From NCBI GenBank assembly GCA_017616445.1, contig JAFZYE010000051.1, positions 1 through 64,000 of the forward strand: 64,000 bases of DNA, read 5' to 3'. A program made the position numbers and the translations under genes. Numbering within the stretch: position 1 is the first letter of the stretch; every line of letters begins with the position of its first letter. Positions 16,151 to 24,089 of this stretch are shown piece by piece. Source of the stretch: Bacteroidaceae bacterium. Its GTDB lineage: Bacteria; Bacteroidota; Bacteroidia; Bacteroidales; Bacteroidaceae. The notes below the pieces were generated by a model. It saw only the letters and a list, made by a program, of their open reading frames with translations, made no database searches and was not told where the DNA came from.

Positions 16151-16187
16151 ACAAAAGGAGTGACGATTCATTCGCCACTCCATTTGT
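16151..16187. terminator. Bidirectional terminator between convergent genes
   Basis: ACAAA-A-GGAGTG pairs with CACTCC-A-TTTGT, giving an interrupted stem with an A-rich left flank and a T-rich right flank. It can serve both the esterase gene and the GH2 gene, whose stop codon begins at its edge. Confidence 0.75.
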
Positions 16188-18005
16188 TTATTTTCCCTCG
16201 TACCATTTCTGAAGGATGTAGAAGGCTTTCTTCTTCTCGCCCTTGTCGGAGAAGAGACCCTTGCGGTTGTAGTAGTCCTGCACATCAGGCAGTACACGAC
16301 GGGGTGAGCGGAAGTCCTTCAGGATCCATGGGGTGGTGCCTGAAAGCCCTTCGATCTTGTCGAGCATGGCGGTATTTTCAATATAGAGGTTCTCCTGGAA
16401 CTCCTCTGTCCAGCGTTGGTTCTTGGCTCCATGATAGCCTGCCTTGGCTCCTCCACCAAACTCGCTGACGATGACAGGTTTCTCGTATGGGATTTCCCAC
16501 TCCATCTTCGGAGCATCGTTCACATCGCGATACCAACCGATATACTGGTTGAAGCTGACCACATCAACCCATTTATTCATGTTGTCCTGCAGACGGTTCT
16601 TGTAGTTGGATGCTCCTGTCACCTCCATCGCCATTGAGATGAGACGGGTGGCGTCGATGGTGCGGGCATATTGTGCCAGATTGCCGAGGAACAGATCGCG
16701 TTCGTTGCTGTGAGGTGTTTCGTTTGCGATGCTCCAGATGATGATGTTGGCACGGTTCTGGTCTCTGCGAATCATGTCGGTCAACTGACGGCGGGCATTC
16801 TCGTAGGTGGCGTTGTTCTTCCAGTCGATGGTCCAATAGACGGGAATCTCGCTCCAAAGCAGCAGACCCATACGCTCAGCCAGACGGACGGCATATTCGT
16901 TGTGTGGATAGTGGGCCAGACGTACGAAGTTGCATCCTAACTCCTTCACCCATCCGAACAGCTCACGTGCGTCGGCTTCGCAGTTGGCGCGACCGCCTCC
17001 GTGTGCCTTCTCCTCGTGCATGCTGATGCCTTTGAGGAAGATGGGTTGCCCGTTTAGCAGAATCTGCTTGCCACGTGTCTCGATGGTACGGAATCCGACT
17101 TCGTCGGCAAGGGTCTCACCGTTCAGGGTGAGTTCCATCTTATAGAGCTTGGGGTTCTTTGGATTCCATAGCTGGAGTGTTTTGCTGCTGACCTTCAGGG
17201 TGGTTGCTGCTTGTCCTTCTGCATCGGTAGTGAGGACTTGCTTGAGTTTCAACTCTGGGATGTTGAGGGTGATGGTCTCGCCTGCTTTCTTGTCGTTGAG
17301 CTGAACAGAAACTGAGATGGTGCGCTGCTTGGCTTTTGCATCAGCCTTCTCCAGTTCTACCTTGTAGTTCTCGATATATACAGGTGCCACATCTACCAAC
17401 AGCACATCGCGGGTGATACCGCCGTAGTTCCACCAGTCGAAGATCTGAGTAGGCACATCGCTGGCATGACGTTTGTTGTCCACCTTTACGACGACGAAGT
17501 TCTCGCCTGCTTTCAGATGCTCTGTCACATCGAAACAGAAAGGTGTGAAGCCTCCTACATGACGACCTTCACGCTGTCCGTTCACATAGACAATCGCTTC
17601 GTAGTTCACAGCTCCGAAATAGAGCAGCTTGCGCTTACCTTCGCCCAACTCTGAACTCTCAACTCTAAACTTTCTATAATACCATACAGTACCTTCATAA
17701 AAGAACAGACGGTCATCCTGTGTGTTCCAGTCGCCTGGTACTTTCATCGTAGGCGATTTGTCGAAGTCGTACTCCACCAGGTCTTCAGGACGTTGAGGCT
17801 TAGCATTGCGGAAGAATCCCCACTGGGTAGGATTCATGCGGTAGTCGTAGTAACCCTCTTCCTGTACATCCACGATGTAGTTCCAGTCTCCGTTGAGTGA
17901 AGTGGTCTTGCGAGCCATTACGTTACCCACTAAGTTCACTTCCTTGGCGCTTCCTTGCAGACAGCAAGCCGCCAGTAGCAATAGCATTGTTAATTGTTTT
18001 TTCAT
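16188..18005 (-). CDS. Glycoside hydrolase family 2 (beta-glucuronidase/galactosidase-like)
   Basis: The 605-residue exported enzyme starts at the ATG at 18005 in front of a clear signal peptide (MKKQLTMLLLLAACCLQGSA). The longer frame beginning at 18140 would put non-family sequence before it. The sugar-binding jelly roll holds GAVNYEAIVYVNG. An Ig-like domain and the TIM barrel follow, with the acid/base in WSIANETP and the nucleophile in PVIVSEFGG. The length and the SEFG nucleophile context fit beta-glucuronidase-like GH2 enzymes better than the 1000-residue LacZ type. A CAACTCTAAAC-type repeat is inserted in frame near residue 115. Confidence 0.92.
   Translation of the reverse strand: MKKQLTMLLLLAACCLQGSAKEVNLVGNVMARKTTSLNGDWNYIVDVQEEGYYDYRMNPTQWGFFRNAKPQRPEDLVEYDFDKSPTMKVPGDWNTQDDRLFFYEGTVWYYRKFRVESSELGEGKRKLLYFGAVNYEAIVYVNGQREGRHVGGFTPFCFDVTEHLKAGENFVVVKVDNKRHASDVPTQIFDWWNYGGITRDVLLVDVAPVYIENYKVELEKADAKAKQRTISVSVQLNDKKAGETITLNIPELKLKQVLTTDAEGQAATTLKVSSKTLQLWNPKNPKLYKMELTLNGETLADEVGFRTIETRGKQILLNGQPIFLKGISMHEEKAHGGGRANCEADARELFGWVKELGCNFVRLAHYPHNEYAVRLAERMGLLLWSEIPVYWTIDWKNNATYENARRQLTDMIRRDQNRANIIIWSIANETPHSNERDLFLGNLAQYARTIDATRLISMAMEVTGASNYKNRLQDNMNKWVDVVSFNQYIGWYRDVNDAPKMEWEIPYEKPVIVSEFGGGAKAGYHGAKNQRWTEEFQENLYIENTAMLDKIEGLSGTTPWILKDFRSPRRVLPDVQDYYNRKGLFSDKGEKKKAFYILQKWYEGK
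17646..17680. repeat. A/T-rich junction-type repeat inside the GH2 gene
   Basis: AACTCTGAACTCTCAACTCTAAAC words like those in intergenic regions are read in frame as RVESSELGEGK, between the WYYRKF strand and the LLYFGAVNY strand. Related enzymes have only a short turn here. Confidence 0.55.
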
Positions 18006-18039
18006 ATCGATTGTTTGTTTGATAGTTATCTCGTCTGTG

Positions 18040-18047
18040 CAAAGGTA
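18040..18047 (-). promoter_or_regulatory. -7 box for the GH2 gene
   Basis: CAAAGGTA reads as TACCTTTG on the minus strand, 35 bp before the chosen ATG at 18005. It supports that start over the longer frame, because the longer frame would begin upstream of its own promoter. Confidence 0.7.
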
Positions 18048-18136
18048 ATAAAAAATGAATAACGAACAGTGAAAAGTGAAAAATTTCTGCATGAACGCTT
18101 TGTTTTTTGACCACGAACCGCATGGATTTTCAGTTT

Positions 18137-18171
18137 TCAACTCCTAACTTCTAACTCCTAACTCCTCACTA
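18137..18171. repeat. CTCCTAA-type tandem repeat
   Basis: AACTCCTAACTTCTAACTCC words are the reverse complement of the GTTAGGAG repeats at 2768. The repeat lies in the divergent gap between the GH2 gene and the beta-helix protein gene. Confidence 0.65.
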
Positions 18172-18230
18172 TTTTAAACCATTAGTTTGATTTGAGGTCA
18201 TAATTACAAACATAAGTATTAATTAATAAA

Positions 18231-20117
18231 ATGAATAAGTGTTTTAATGAATTGACACGCCTGTTGATGGGCGTTTTATTGCTGACTGTCGGAATCGGGA
18301 TGGTGTCGGCAGCGAAAAAAGAAAAGGTAACGATTGTCTATGCGGGTAATTCCGTAAAAGTGTCCCAACCCAAAAACAAGAACATACAGATTCAGCACAA
18401 CGGCGCCAAGGTCGTTGTGGAAAGTACCGTTACGGATCAGGAGGTGGAATATGTCTTGAAAGGCAGTTCTGCCAATGGTAGTTTTGAGCTGAATGGAGCG
18501 TATAAAGCTACGGTGACCCTCGATGGTGTTGTCCTGACAACACAGGAAGGTGCGGCTATCAACCTGAAATGTGGTAAGCGGATAAAGCTGCATCTGCAGA
18601 AAGGTTCGTCTAACTCATTGGTGGATGGGGTGGATACCTTGCATAAGGCGTGTGTCTATACGAAAGGACATCTGGAAATCGATGGAGAAGGCAATCTGAC
18701 CCTCACTGCGAATTCAAAGAATGCCATTGCGGCTAAGGAATACGTTGAAATCAAGTCAAATACCGGAAAAATCGCCATTTCATCGGCAACTGGAAACGGA
18801 ATCAGCAGTGGGGCGAACCTTACGATTGACGGAGGAATGATCGACATCAACCTCTCGAGTGTGGATAAGAAAGCACTGAAATGCGACTCGACCCTGACCA
18901 TTAATGGGGGTAGCATCCACGCTTCGTTGACTGGTGATGGTGGTAAGGGTGTGAAATGTGATGGCGATATGGTCATCAACGGTGGTTCGATTGATATAGA
19001 GACATCAGGAAACTATGTGAGCGAACGTGCTTTCGGATTCGGGGACTTTGGAGGATTCGGTGGTTTTGGTGATGGTGAGATGCCCGACTTCGGTGGTGGA
19101 ATGCCTGATTTCGGTGGATTCGGTGGATTCCCTGGAATGGGAGCAATGCCCGATAGCATCAACTTCGGAGGATTCCCGGGTGGAGGTTTCCCTGGTTTTG
19201 GCGAAGGTGGAATGCCTGACTTCGGTGGATTCGGTGGTTTCCCTGGAATGGGAGCAATGCCCGATAGCATCAACTTCGGAGGATTCCCAGGTGGAGGTTT
19301 CCCTGGTTTTGGTGAAGGCGGAATGCCCGACTTCGGTGGCGGAATGCCCGACTTTGGTGGATTCGGTGGTTTTGGCGGTCAAGGGCGAGGAAGCGATATC
19401 CAGATCAGCGATTCCATCCGTCAGCTTTTGTTTGGAAACGAACGCGAGGAACGTGGTATGGGATTTGCCAAGCGGAAATATAACGGAAGTGCGAAAGCCA
19501 TCAAGGTGATGGGCACGCTTACCATCAATGGAGGTGATGTGAAGGTGAAGACAGCATCAACTGGCGCAGAGGGTATGGAAGCAAAGCGTGGTGTGACAAT
19601 CAATGGTGGAACAGTATATGTGAAAGCAATGGACGACGGTATCAGTTCGAACGGCACGATTACTTTCAACGGTGGTGATGTGTTTGTGTGGAGTGTTGGC
19701 AACGATGCCATTGATTCGAACTCGAACAGCAGGGAGTCGCTTATCATCACAGGTGGTAAGGTGACGGCTTGTTCACAAGTGGGACCTCCAGAGGAACCGT
19801 TTGACAGCGATTTCAGTCAGATGACGCTGACAGGAGGAACTGTGTTCGGTATGGGTGGTTCGATGATGGGTGAGGCTCCGATGCCGAAAGAGTCTGCTGA
19901 TACCCAACTGACGGTGTCGCTCAACGGATTGCCTTGTCCGGTTGGTAAGACCCTTTTGTGTGTCGATGATAAGGGTAAAGAACTGTACTCGTTCGTCATC
20001 CCATTCAGCATGCAGAGCAGCAGTAGCATCCTTTCTTTGCCACAGTTTGAGAAAGGTAAGACCTATAAGGTGAAAATCAAAGAACCTGACGTGACACTCA
20101 AAGAATTTACGTTTTAA
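18231..20117 (+). CDS. Cthe_2159-type carbohydrate-binding beta-helix protein with Gly/Phe repeats
   Basis: The 628-residue protein has a signal peptide (about residues 1-28). It then shows repeated beta-helix turns such as LTINGGSIHASL, MVINGGSIDIET, LTINGGDVKVK and VTINGGTVYVK, as in the Cthe_2159/DUF4353 family, whose founding member binds cellulose and acidic sugars. The helix is interrupted at about residues 265-385 by a flexible Gly/Phe/Pro/Met-rich insert built of two near-identical 37-residue repeats. It is probably at the cell surface, facing or flexing through the insert. It is divergent from the GH2 glycosidase, consistent with glycan use. Confidence 0.85.
   Translation: MNKCFNELTRLLMGVLLLTVGIGMVSAAKKEKVTIVYAGNSVKVSQPKNKNIQIQHNGAKVVVESTVTDQEVEYVLKGSSANGSFELNGAYKATVTLDGVVLTTQEGAAINLKCGKRIKLHLQKGSSNSLVDGVDTLHKACVYTKGHLEIDGEGNLTLTANSKNAIAAKEYVEIKSNTGKIAISSATGNGISSGANLTIDGGMIDINLSSVDKKALKCDSTLTINGGSIHASLTGDGGKGVKCDGDMVINGGSIDIETSGNYVSERAFGFGDFGGFGGFGDGEMPDFGGGMPDFGGFGGFPGMGAMPDSINFGGFPGGGFPGFGEGGMPDFGGFGGFPGMGAMPDSINFGGFPGGGFPGFGEGGMPDFGGGMPDFGGFGGFGGQGRGSDIQISDSIRQLLFGNEREERGMGFAKRKYNGSAKAIKVMGTLTINGGDVKVKTASTGAEGMEAKRGVTINGGTVYVKAMDDGISSNGTITFNGGDVFVWSVGNDAIDSNSNSRESLIITGGKVTACSQVGPPEEPFDSDFSQMTLTGGTVFGMGGSMMGEAPMPKESADTQLTVSLNGLPCPVGKTLLCVDDKGKELYSFVIPFSMQSSSSILSLPQFEKGKTYKVKIKEPDVTLKEFTF
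19101..19322 (+). repeat. Two 111-bp tandem coding repeats
   Basis: Units start at 19101 and 19212. Each encodes MPDFGGFGGFPGMGAMPDSI followed by 17 more residues rich in Gly, Phe and Pro. The near identity at DNA level indicates recent duplication; a third partial copy follows from 19323. Confidence 0.9.
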
Positions 20118-20128
20118 GGACTTAAAAA

Positions 20129-20264
20129 CGGTTAGCGGTTAGTGGTTAGCGGTTAGAAAAATTCGGTTAAGCGAGCATAATAAAAGCATGTTTTTATTGT
20201 CGAGCGGTAGAATTTTATGCAAAATGATAAAAAATATTAACTCCTAACTGCTAACTGCTAACTT
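20129..20264. repeat. GGTTAGCG and CTAACTGC repeats forming an inverted pair
   Basis: GGTTAGCGGTTAGTGGTTAG at 20129-20156 is complementary to CTAACTGCTAACTGCTAAC at about 20245-20263. The gap between the two genes could therefore fold into a long stem. Confidence 0.65.
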
Positions 20265-20269
20265 TTTTA

Positions 20270-20277
20270 TACCTTTG
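20270..20277 (+). promoter_or_regulatory. -7 box for the epimerase operon
   Basis: TACCTTTG is followed by GCAC and a 20-nt leader to the ATG at 20298. No -33 TTTG is visible because the repeat occupies that place. Confidence 0.6.
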
Positions 20278-20297
20278 CACTTCAAAAGCGAAGAGGT

Positions 20298-21263
20298 ATG
20301 AACGTATTGATAACAGGTGCCAGTGGATTTATTGGTAGTTTCCTATGTGAGGAATCGCTTCGACGAGGCTTCTCCACATGGGCAGCCTTGCGTTCTACTT
20401 CGAGCAAGCGTTGGTTGCAGTATGAGGGTTTGCAGTTTATCGAACTCGACCTGACGAATCCCAAAACTCTCAACTCTCAACTTCTCCCCCTAAAGGGGGT
20501 TGGGGGGGCTTCTCATTGGGACGTCGTGATTCATGCGGCAGGTGCGACCAAGTGCCTGAAAGCGGAGGATTTCGATTTCCACAACTACCAATGTACCCGT
20601 AACTTGGTGGAGGCGCTGATGACGGCCAACATGATGCCTCGTCAGTTCATCTATCTCAGCAGTCTCAGTGCTACCTATGGCTCGACCTACGGCAACAGTA
20701 AGCTGAAGACAGAGCAATGGCTGCATGAGACGTTGGATGGCAGCAAGACGGGCTTGACCGTATTTCGTCCTACAGGTGTTTACGGACCTCGTGAGAAGGA
20801 TTACTTCATGATGGCAAAATCCATCAAGCAACATGTGGACTTCGCAGTTGGATTTGCCCCTCAGGTGTTGACGTTCGTGTATGTGAAGGACTTGGTTGGT
20901 GCCATCATGGCTGCTGTGGAGCGTGGTGTGATGGACGGAACATTTAATGTGACAGATGGGGGAGAATACCCAAGCCGTGCTTTCAGCGACCTGATACAGA
21001 AAGAGATGGGCGTGAAGCATGTGGTGCATATCACAGCTCCGCTGTGGGTACTGAAGGTGGTATCTGTCATCGCAGAAGAGTTCGGAAAGCTGACTGGAAA
21101 GCCCAGCACCTTAAACCGTGATAAGTACAAGATGATGGCACAGCGTGACTGGCGTTGCGACATCAGTCCGATGATTGAAGTTTTAGGATATCAGCCACAG
21201 TGGCAGTTGCCGCGTGGTGTGAAAGAAACAATTGCATGGTACAAAAGTCAAAACTGGATTTAG
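20298..21263 (+). CDS. NAD-dependent epimerase/dehydratase (extended SDR)
   Basis: The 321-residue protein has the Rossmann motif TGASGFIGSF at the N-terminus, VIHAAG, the catalytic YGNSK in STYGNSKLKTE, and FRPTGVYGPRE, all typical of extended short-chain dehydrogenases acting on nucleotide sugars or related compounds. The exact substrate is unknown. A G/C palindromic element with flanking CTCAACT words is inserted in frame at about residues 57-71 (SQLLPLKGVGG). The PAP2 gene starts 28 bp before its stop, indicating tight co-expression. Confidence 0.88.
   Translation: MNVLITGASGFIGSFLCEESLRRGFSTWAALRSTSSKRWLQYEGLQFIELDLTNPKTLNSQLLPLKGVGGASHWDVVIHAAGATKCLKAEDFDFHNYQCTRNLVEALMTANMMPRQFIYLSSLSATYGSTYGNSKLKTEQWLHETLDGSKTGLTVFRPTGVYGPREKDYFMMAKSIKQHVDFAVGFAPQVLTFVYVKDLVGAIMAAVERGVMDGTFNVTDGGEYPSRAFSDLIQKEMGVKHVVHITAPLWVLKVVSVIAEEFGKLTGKPSTLNRDKYKMMAQRDWRCDISPMIEVLGYQPQWQLPRGVKETIAWYKSQNWI
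20468..20513. repeat. Composite repeat inside the epimerase gene
   Basis: A CTCAACTCTCAACTT block is joined to CCCCCTAAAGGGGG and a G run. It is in frame and encodes LNSQLLPLKGVGGA between two conserved strands. The same palindrome and nearly the same peptide occur in the trmH-like gene. Confidence 0.65.
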
Positions 21264-22177
21264 TCAGTGCAGAACTGACGACCCTCGTCTATATCATCGT
21301 CACGACGGTGATGATTGCGCTGTTTTGGACACGTCTCGACACCCCGCTGGGAATGTTGGGTCTCCGAGGCATTGCGTTGCTCATCATGGTCGTAACCCAT
21401 TTCACCTATCGGTTCATGCCTTACAAGTGGGGTCTTGCGTGGCGTTCGTTCCCGCTGTTTGTCCTGCTCATTTGGTGGTATCCCGACATCCACTATTTCT
21501 GTTCACTCTTCCCTTATCAGGATCATGTGTTTGCAGCCATCGACCAGACGTTGTTTGGCTGTCAGCCTGCCTTGGAGTTCGACCAGAAGTTCAGCTCTGC
21601 CTTCTGGAGCGAGCTGTTCAATATGGGCTACTACTCCTATTATTACCTGATGTTCTCTGTCATCGCATTCTATCTGCTATGCAGGACACGTGAGTACGAT
21701 AAGGCAGTCTTTATATTCCTTGGGTCGTTCTTCCTCTTCTATTTCGTCTATGACTTCCTGCCTGTCGCAGGTCCTCAGTACTATTTCTGTGCGTTGGACA
21801 ACATCTACGGCGATGCAGGGTGGGGTGATGGCTTTCCTGCGCTAGGCGACTACTTCAAGGATCATTTCGATATGATTGTGCCTGAGGTGAAGGGCGTGTT
21901 CGGCCAGTTGGTCATTGGTGCTCAGGAGGTAGGCGAGCGTCCGGCTGCTGCCTATCCCAGCAGTCATGTGGGTATGAGCACGGTGTGTATGCTCTTGGCT
22001 TGGCGCACAGGCAATAAGTGGCTGTTTTGGATTCTGGTGCCGTTCTATGTGGTATTGTGCTGCAGCACGGTGTACATCAAGGCTCATTACCTCATCGATT
22101 CCATCTCTGGTCTCTTCTTTGCGGCTGTCTTCTACTATATAACCAATCGTGTGTATGAAAGTTATAGTCGACGATAA
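21236..22177 (+). CDS. PAP2-family membrane phosphatase / lipid phosphotransferase
   Basis: The 313-residue protein has several transmembrane helices, for example LVYIIVTTVMIALFW and FIFLGSFFLFYFVYDFLP. The PAP2 active-site motifs are present: AAYPSSHVGMS (central histidine) and IKAHYLIDSISG (catalytic histidine and aspartate). The spacing resembles the PAP2_3 group that includes inositol phosphorylceramide synthases, so a phospholipid or sphingolipid head-group reaction is possible. The ATG at 21236 is taken as start, overlapping the epimerase by 28 bp. Its end overlaps pdxB by 23 bp. Confidence 0.83.
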   Translation: MVQKSKLDLVSAELTTLVYIIVTTVMIALFWTRLDTPLGMLGLRGIALLIMVVTHFTYRFMPYKWGLAWRSFPLFVLLIWWYPDIHYFCSLFPYQDHVFAAIDQTLFGCQPALEFDQKFSSAFWSELFNMGYYSYYYLMFSVIAFYLLCRTREYDKAVFIFLGSFFLFYFVYDFLPVAGPQYYFCALDNIYGDAGWGDGFPALGDYFKDHFDMIVPEVKGVFGQLVIGAQEVGERPAAAYPSSHVGMSTVCMLLAWRTGNKWLFWILVPFYVVLCCSTVYIKAHYLIDSISGLFFAAVFYYITNRVYESYSRR

Positions 22178-23156
22178 GATACCCTATATACGTGGGCAGA
22201 TAGAGCGTTTGGCCGACGAGGTAGTGTACCTCCCTGGGAGCGCCATCAGCAAATCGGATGTGCGTGATGCCGATGTGCTGATTGTCCGCACACGTACTCA
22301 TTGTAACCGTGAGTTGCTCGAGGGCTCTTCCGTCCAGCTGATTGTGACTGCAACGATAGGATATGACCATATCGATACTGCCTATTGTGACGCTGTAGGC
22401 ATCCAGTGGACCAACTGCCCTGGGTGTAATGCCAATTCTGTATGCCATTACGTCCATCATGCCTTGGAAGCCACAGGACGTCTGAATCCATCCTATACCA
22501 TCGGTATCGTGGGTGTGGGACATGTGGGCTCATTGGTAGCAGCCGACCTTGAGGCGTGTGGCATGAAGGTGCTACTGTGCGACCCTCCAAGGGAGGATTT
22601 AGAGGTGAGAGGTGAGAGGTTAGAGGTGAGAGATGTGCCCTCTTTCGTCAGTTTGTCAACCATTCAGGCGGAAGCCGACATCATCACGTTTCATACCCCA
22701 TTAACGAAAGAGGGACCATACGCCACCTATCACATGGCTGATGAGTCGTTCTTCCATCAGTTGCCTCATTGTCCGCTCATCATCAATGCATCACGTGGAG
22801 GAGTGGTCGACAACGATGCCATGCTCCGTGCTTTGAATGAAGGGCTGATTGCTGATGCTGTCGTTGATACATGGGAGGGTGAACCCAATATCAATCGCGA
22901 GCTGTTGCATCGTGTGGCCATCGCAACTCCCCATGTAGCAGGTTATTCTGCTGACGGAAAAGCGAATGCAACCCGTATGTCGCTCGAGGCTGTTGCACGG
23001 TTCATGGGTGTCGATTTCGTTCCAGAAATCATTCTCCCCGATGCTCCTTGTCTGTCTGTCGAAACTCTGTTGGATGATTCCCGACTGCTGAAGCTACATC
23101 CTGACCGTTTCGAGGAGATGCGAGGGAGTTATCCTGTACGGAGAGAGTATTTTTAA
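22155..23156 (+). CDS. pdxB: 4-phosphoerythronate dehydrogenase
   Basis: The 333-residue D-2-hydroxyacid dehydrogenase has the PdxB pattern: MKVIVDDKIPYI at the N-terminus, TATIGYDHID, the NAD loop GIVGVGHVGSLVA, NASRGGVVDN and the catalytic histidine in ATPHVAGYSADGKANAT. PdxB oxidises 4-phosphoerythronate in the DXP-dependent pyridoxal phosphate pathway. The ATG at 22155 overlaps the PAP2 gene. A junction-type repeat is inserted in frame after the NAD loop and encodes LEVRGERLEVRD. The C-terminal dimerisation part is slightly shorter than in E. coli. Confidence 0.92.
   Translation: MKVIVDDKIPYIRGQIERLADEVVYLPGSAISKSDVRDADVLIVRTRTHCNRELLEGSSVQLIVTATIGYDHIDTAYCDAVGIQWTNCPGCNANSVCHYVHHALEATGRLNPSYTIGIVGVGHVGSLVAADLEACGMKVLLCDPPREDLEVRGERLEVRDVPSFVSLSTIQAEADIITFHTPLTKEGPYATYHMADESFFHQLPHCPLIINASRGGVVDNDAMLRALNEGLIADAVVDTWEGEPNINRELLHRVAIATPHVAGYSADGKANATRMSLEAVARFMGVDFVPEIILPDAPCLSVETLLDDSRLLKLHPDRFEEMRGSYPVRREYF
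22583..22633. repeat. GAGGTGAGAGG repeat with small palindrome inside pdxB
   Basis: CCCTCCAAGGGAGG is joined to three GAGGTGAGAGG-type units. It is in frame and adds about 14 charged residues in the loop after the NAD-binding strand (LLCDPPRED). Confidence 0.65.
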
Positions 23157-23159
23157 GTT

Positions 23160-23262
23160 CAATGAGGTAAGAGGTAAGGAGTAAGAGGTAAGAGGATAGT
23201 TCGTAGGTGTTAACATCCTATGGTATTCTCTCACCTCTAACCTCTCACCACTCACCACTGAA
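23160..23262. repeat. GAGGTAAGAGG repeat with inverted partner
   Basis: GAGGTAAGAGGTAAGGAG units at 23164-23199 are complementary to CTCACCTCTAACCTCTCACC at 23229-23258. A GTTAACA core lies in the middle. The stretch occupies nearly the whole gap between pdxB and the dipeptidase gene. Confidence 0.7.
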
Positions 23263-23276
23263 AAGATAAATAGTAT

Positions 23277-23936
23277 ATGGTAAAAGGTAAAATAGTAATT
23301 GTTTTCGCTTTGCTGCTCGCTTCGTTGAGCTGTAGCGCACAAACGATGAAGGAGCAGGGGTATGTCAACATCAAGGATGTTGATCCTACGATTCAAGTCA
23401 GCCTCATGTACACCCGTCCTGATAACTTCACAGGGCGTGTGCTCTATACAGACTTGAAGGATGCCTACTTGCATCCCGATGCAGCTCAGGCACTCAAGAA
23501 ATGTCAGCAGCGGCTCAAGCAGCTGCATCCTGAGTTGAGTCTTATCATCTACGATGCAGCTCGTCCGATGTCTGTACAGCAAAAGATGTGGGATGTGGTG
23601 AAGGGAACCTCCAAGAACATCTATGTCAGCAATCCTGCCAATGGGGGAGGTCTCCACAACTACGGCTTTGCGGTCGATATCACCATCTGCGACGCCAAGG
23701 GCGACAGCATCCCGATGGGTACCAAGATTGACTATATGGGACGTGCGGCTCATCCTGAGTTCGAGACAGAGATGGTGCGTAAGGGCATCATCACCCAAGA
23801 GGCAGTCGAGAACCGTAAGCTGTTACGCGACGTGATGGCAGCAGGTGGATTCAAAGTGTTGAAGACCGAGTGGTGGCACTTCAACCTCAAGACCCGTGCA
23901 CAAATCAAAGCAGAAGGCAGAAAACCGATAAAATAG
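23277..23936 (+). CDS. M15 family D-Ala-D-Ala dipeptidase (VanX/DdpX-like)
   Basis: The 219-residue exported protein has a signal peptide of about 22 residues. The zinc ligands and catalytic residues are visible: Arg96 in YDAARP, His127 and Asp134 in GLHNYGFAVDI, Glu198 and His201 in TEWWHF. It would split D-alanyl-D-alanine dipeptides in the periplasm, for peptidoglycan recycling. Housekeeping copies of this type are common in Bacteroidota, so it is not evidence of vancomycin resistance. Confidence 0.92.
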   Translation: MVKGKIVIVFALLLASLSCSAQTMKEQGYVNIKDVDPTIQVSLMYTRPDNFTGRVLYTDLKDAYLHPDAAQALKKCQQRLKQLHPELSLIIYDAARPMSVQQKMWDVVKGTSKNIYVSNPANGGGLHNYGFAVDITICDAKGDSIPMGTKIDYMGRAAHPEFETEMVRKGIITQEAVENRKLLRDVMAAGGFKVLKTEWWHFNLKTRAQIKAEGRKPIK

Positions 23937-23938
23937 AA

Positions 23939-24079
23939 ATAAGAGGTAAGGAGTAAGACAATGCATAATGCATAATGCATAATGCATAATGTAGAATGTA
24001 AAATGTATAATGTAGAATGTTAACACTCCCCCTTGGGGGAGTAGGGAGGGGGCTCCCTCTCACCTCTTACCTCTCACAA
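23939..24079. repeat. Composite dispersed element, copy 1
   Basis: In order: AAGAGGTAAGGAG words, four CATAATG units, TGTAGAATGTAAAATG units, GTTAACA, the palindrome CTCCCCCTTGGGGGAG with GGGAGGGGGCT, then CTCTCACCTCTTACCTC. The two ends are inverted complements. The element at 29199-29300 has the same parts in the same order and orientation. Confidence 0.75.
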
Positions 24080-24089
24080 CTAGCAACTA

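Noticed and set aside
19005..19382. Long antisense frames in the beta-helix gene
   Set aside because: They arise from the Gly/Phe-rich 111-bp repeats on the sense strand, which give repetitive Pro/Ser or Thr/Glu words on the other strand; there is no independent promoter.
23277..23936. Vancomycin-resistance dipeptidase
   Set aside because: The enzyme is VanX-like in motif only. There are no vanH/vanA neighbours, and such dipeptidases are ordinary in Bacteroidota.
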